64,000 nucleotides of DNA from Microbulbifer variabilis ATCC 700307 (GTDB lineage: Bacteria > Pseudomonadota > Gammaproteobacteria > Pseudomonadales > Cellvibrionaceae). Numbering within the stretch: position 1 is the first letter of the stretch; each line of letters starts with the position of its first letter. The notes beneath the pieces were generated by a model. It did no database searches and had not been told where the DNA came from. It worked only from the letters and a program-made list of their open reading frames with translations. The translations under genes were made by a program, and so were the position numbers. Of the stretch, positions 62,550 through 64,000 are shown in pieces. The DNA is taken from contig NZ_AQYJ01000021.1 of assembly GCF_000380565.1 (NCBI RefSeq), positions 1 to 64,000 on the forward strand, in the 5' to 3' direction.

Positions 62550-63707
62550 ATGAGCTCTGAGCTGGAATATGCTGTCTCAATATTCTCTATATTGGTGAGC
62601 AGTTGTTCCAAATTGGTTTATTCTTGCCTATTGCCAGCAATGAGACAGCTTAAGGATAAGCGAATCATGCGTAAGGATTTTCTAAAAGAAAAGAAAAAAA
62701 AACCGTTTATACAAAAAAGTATCAATACTGGAATTTGGCCGATAGAGGAGCGTTGGTCGCGCTGGAAGCAACATCTGGAGGAAATATTACCTTACAACTG
62801 CGAGCTAATTCTCAAGCCCCATCACTGCCAGGAGTATGAGGGGGAATTCTCTGGCACCATAAACCCCCTTACTGGAGACTCTTTTGCCCGCGCAATCTTC
62901 TCTGGAAACTCTTTTCATCGCAACAATCATCATCTTAGTGATGGCTACGCAGATTACACCGTGGTGTATATACTGTCTGGTCGTGGTGCCATACAGCGTG
63001 GTAATCACTTTATTCCAATGAATTCTGGTGGGATTTATCTGGTGGACTTGGGGCAGACTATTATCCATGACTTGATACAGCAAAGTCATGTACTGCTATG
63101 TCGTATCCCTAGAAAAAAAATCGAAAAATTTCGAAAGGGCCCTGGTGATAATCAGCCTCTAGTGATTGATAGCAATAGTGGCCCAGGCCTATTACTCAGA
63201 AACTATCTTTTGCTCTTGCCAAGAGCCAGACAGCAAAGTTCTTTTGTCTCTCCTGAGACACTATTTAACCCGGTAGCGGAGTTGGCTATTGCCTGTATAG
63301 AGGAGAGCCGCGGAAAGGCGGCGGCTGAAGTGGAAACACCGCAACGCTTGAATGTGGTATTTCGCCAGACTTGTCAGCTTATCCAGAAGTACTGTTGTGA
63401 TGTAGATCTTTCAGCCCAGCAGCTGGCCATATCCTTGAATATTTCCCCTTCCTATCTACACCGTGCCTTGCGTTATCACAATACATCCTACAATAGCTTA
63501 TTGCGTCGTGCCAGGGTGGAGTCTGCCTCAGCACAACTGGTGGGCTCTGGGCGCAATGCAAGTATGTTGCAGGTTGCCTTAAACAGCGGTTTTAATGGCA
63601 CCAGCCAGTTTTCACGGGCTTTTAAAGAGGAGATGGGGATCACGGCGTCTGAGTTCGTAAAACAAACTTTCGCTGAGAAGAATGATTTACTCGTATTGGA
63701 AGAGTAG
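62550..63707 (+). CDS. AraC family transcriptional regulator
   Basis: 385 residues in the longest reading. The start is uncertain: an ATG at 62667 (MRKDFLKEKK) has AAGGAT upstream and may be the true one. A cupin-like N-terminal sensing region (about 100-200, with YILSGRGAIQRGN) is followed by the AraC DNA-binding domain (about 285-375). That has LSAQQLAISLNISPSYLHRAL and a second helix pair with ALNSGFNGTSQFSRAFKEEMG. A ligand is unknown. It could act on the neighbouring repeat protein gene or the RND pump; this is a guess. Confidence 0.9.
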   Translation: MSSELEYAVSIFSILVSSCSKLVYSCLLPAMRQLKDKRIMRKDFLKEKKKKPFIQKSINTGIWPIEERWSRWKQHLEEILPYNCELILKPHHCQEYEGEFSGTINPLTGDSFARAIFSGNSFHRNNHHLSDGYADYTVVYILSGRGAIQRGNHFIPMNSGGIYLVDLGQTIIHDLIQQSHVLLCRIPRKKIEKFRKGPGDNQPLVIDSNSGPGLLLRNYLLLLPRARQQSSFVSPETLFNPVAELAIACIEESRGKAAAEVETPQRLNVVFRQTCQLIQKYCCDVDLSAQQLAISLNISPSYLHRALRYHNTSYNSLLRRARVESASAQLVGSGRNASMLQVALNSGFNGTSQFSRAFKEEMGITASEFVKQTFAEKNDLLVLEE

Positions 63708-63824
63708 CTTTAGAATTTGGGGATTACATCCCAGCGCTATCATAATCTTATCTTAGGTCCCTTGGAGTGCTTTAAGACGGAAGCAAGGGGGGCATCAGCT
63801 ACCTTTAAGTATGTGAAATATTCC

Positions 63825-64000
63825 TATGGAAGAAAGCGCAGGCATGCCGGTTCAGAGGACTCAGCTGTATTGTTACCCCACTCATTGGCAAGATTAAGGC
63901 ATGTTGGGTCGGCACCTGGTGAACTTAGGTCATAGTTCATATTACCCAGTGCGGTGTTTCCTCTAATGATGTTGCTCTCACTACTGGTTTCTTCTATAAG
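63825..64000 (-). CDS. C-terminus of a repeat (beta-helix-like) protein, cut by window edge
   Basis: 58 codons in one frame from the right edge to a TAG at 63825-63827. It contains RGNTALGNMNYDLSSPGADPT, then CLNLANEWGNNTAES and a final SEPACLRFLP. Asn-Gly repeats followed by a Cys-bounded end are typical of secreted right-handed beta-helix (NosD/pectate-lyase-like) proteins. The function is open because the body lies outside the window. It is convergent with the AraC gene. Confidence 0.6.

Noticed and set aside
63717..63935. 72-aa plus-strand frame
   Set aside because: Antisense to the C-terminal coding end entering from the right edge.

Overview
This window looks like chromosomal DNA of a marine gammaproteobacterium. 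A Microbulbifer- or Cellvibrionales-type organism fits best, but that is inference from gene content and order. The signs used are the tesA/ybbA/ybbP block, purM-purN beside a DUF2066 gene and hda, a long list of lipoprotein metallopeptidases, and about 50% GC with AT-rich accessory patches. No tRNA, rRNA operon, insertion sequence or CRISPR array was found.

Layout. (1) 1-3704 is an integron-type cassette array without an integrase in view. It holds eight small genes, all on the minus strand, separated by five attC-like sites with inverted core boxes. The cassettes encode a Zn-peptidase-like lipoprotein (cut by the window edge), small membrane proteins, a DUF2199 protein, a Cys/His-rich protein and unknowns. 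(2) 3705-4882 is AT-rich with no convincing gene and ends at csrA. (3) 5.2-17.6 kb is core metabolism: a DUF6746-like secreted protein, bioA, the ybbA/ybbP exporter divergent from tesA, ttcA, putP, a macrodomain gene, a DUF962 gene, and lrp divergent from ald. (4) 17.9-31.1 kb holds a PstS-OmpA fusion, rsmE, an unusual two-domain PTPS/QueD-like gene, the 4.5S SRP RNA, an M2 peptidase, a doubled PilJ-N protein, a FadL porin, a DUF3108 gene, purM-purN, a DUF2066 gene and hda. (5) 31.3-46.8 kb holds a UspE-like gene, three HExxPGHH (DUF885-type) peptidases, sodB, a coiled-coil membrane protein, class I fumarase, a LysR regulator divergent from a fatty-acid hydroxylase, pterin dehydratase (PCD), OsmC, a GNAT enzyme and an Ntn hydrolase. 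(6) 46.8-48.76 kb is a gene graveyard with recognisable remains of a DJ-1/PfpI gene and of an esterase-TPR gene. (7) 48.8-63.7 kb holds a nuclease, a TlyA-type methyltransferase, nhaA, a fourth HExxPGHH peptidase, a YjbR gene, cnoX, a NIF3/YqfO-like gene, a DUF4124 gene, two NUDIX genes, an RND efflux pair and an AraC regulator. The C-terminus of a repeat protein enters from the right edge.

Themes. Five exported zinc-peptidase-like proteins (one M2, four HExxPGHH) lie in about 32 kb and suggest a peptide-scavenging lifestyle. alanine dehydrogenase under a divergent Lrp, and PutP, fit the same amino-acid use. The accessory interest is concentrated in the cassette array and in the two decaying genes near 47-48.6 kb.
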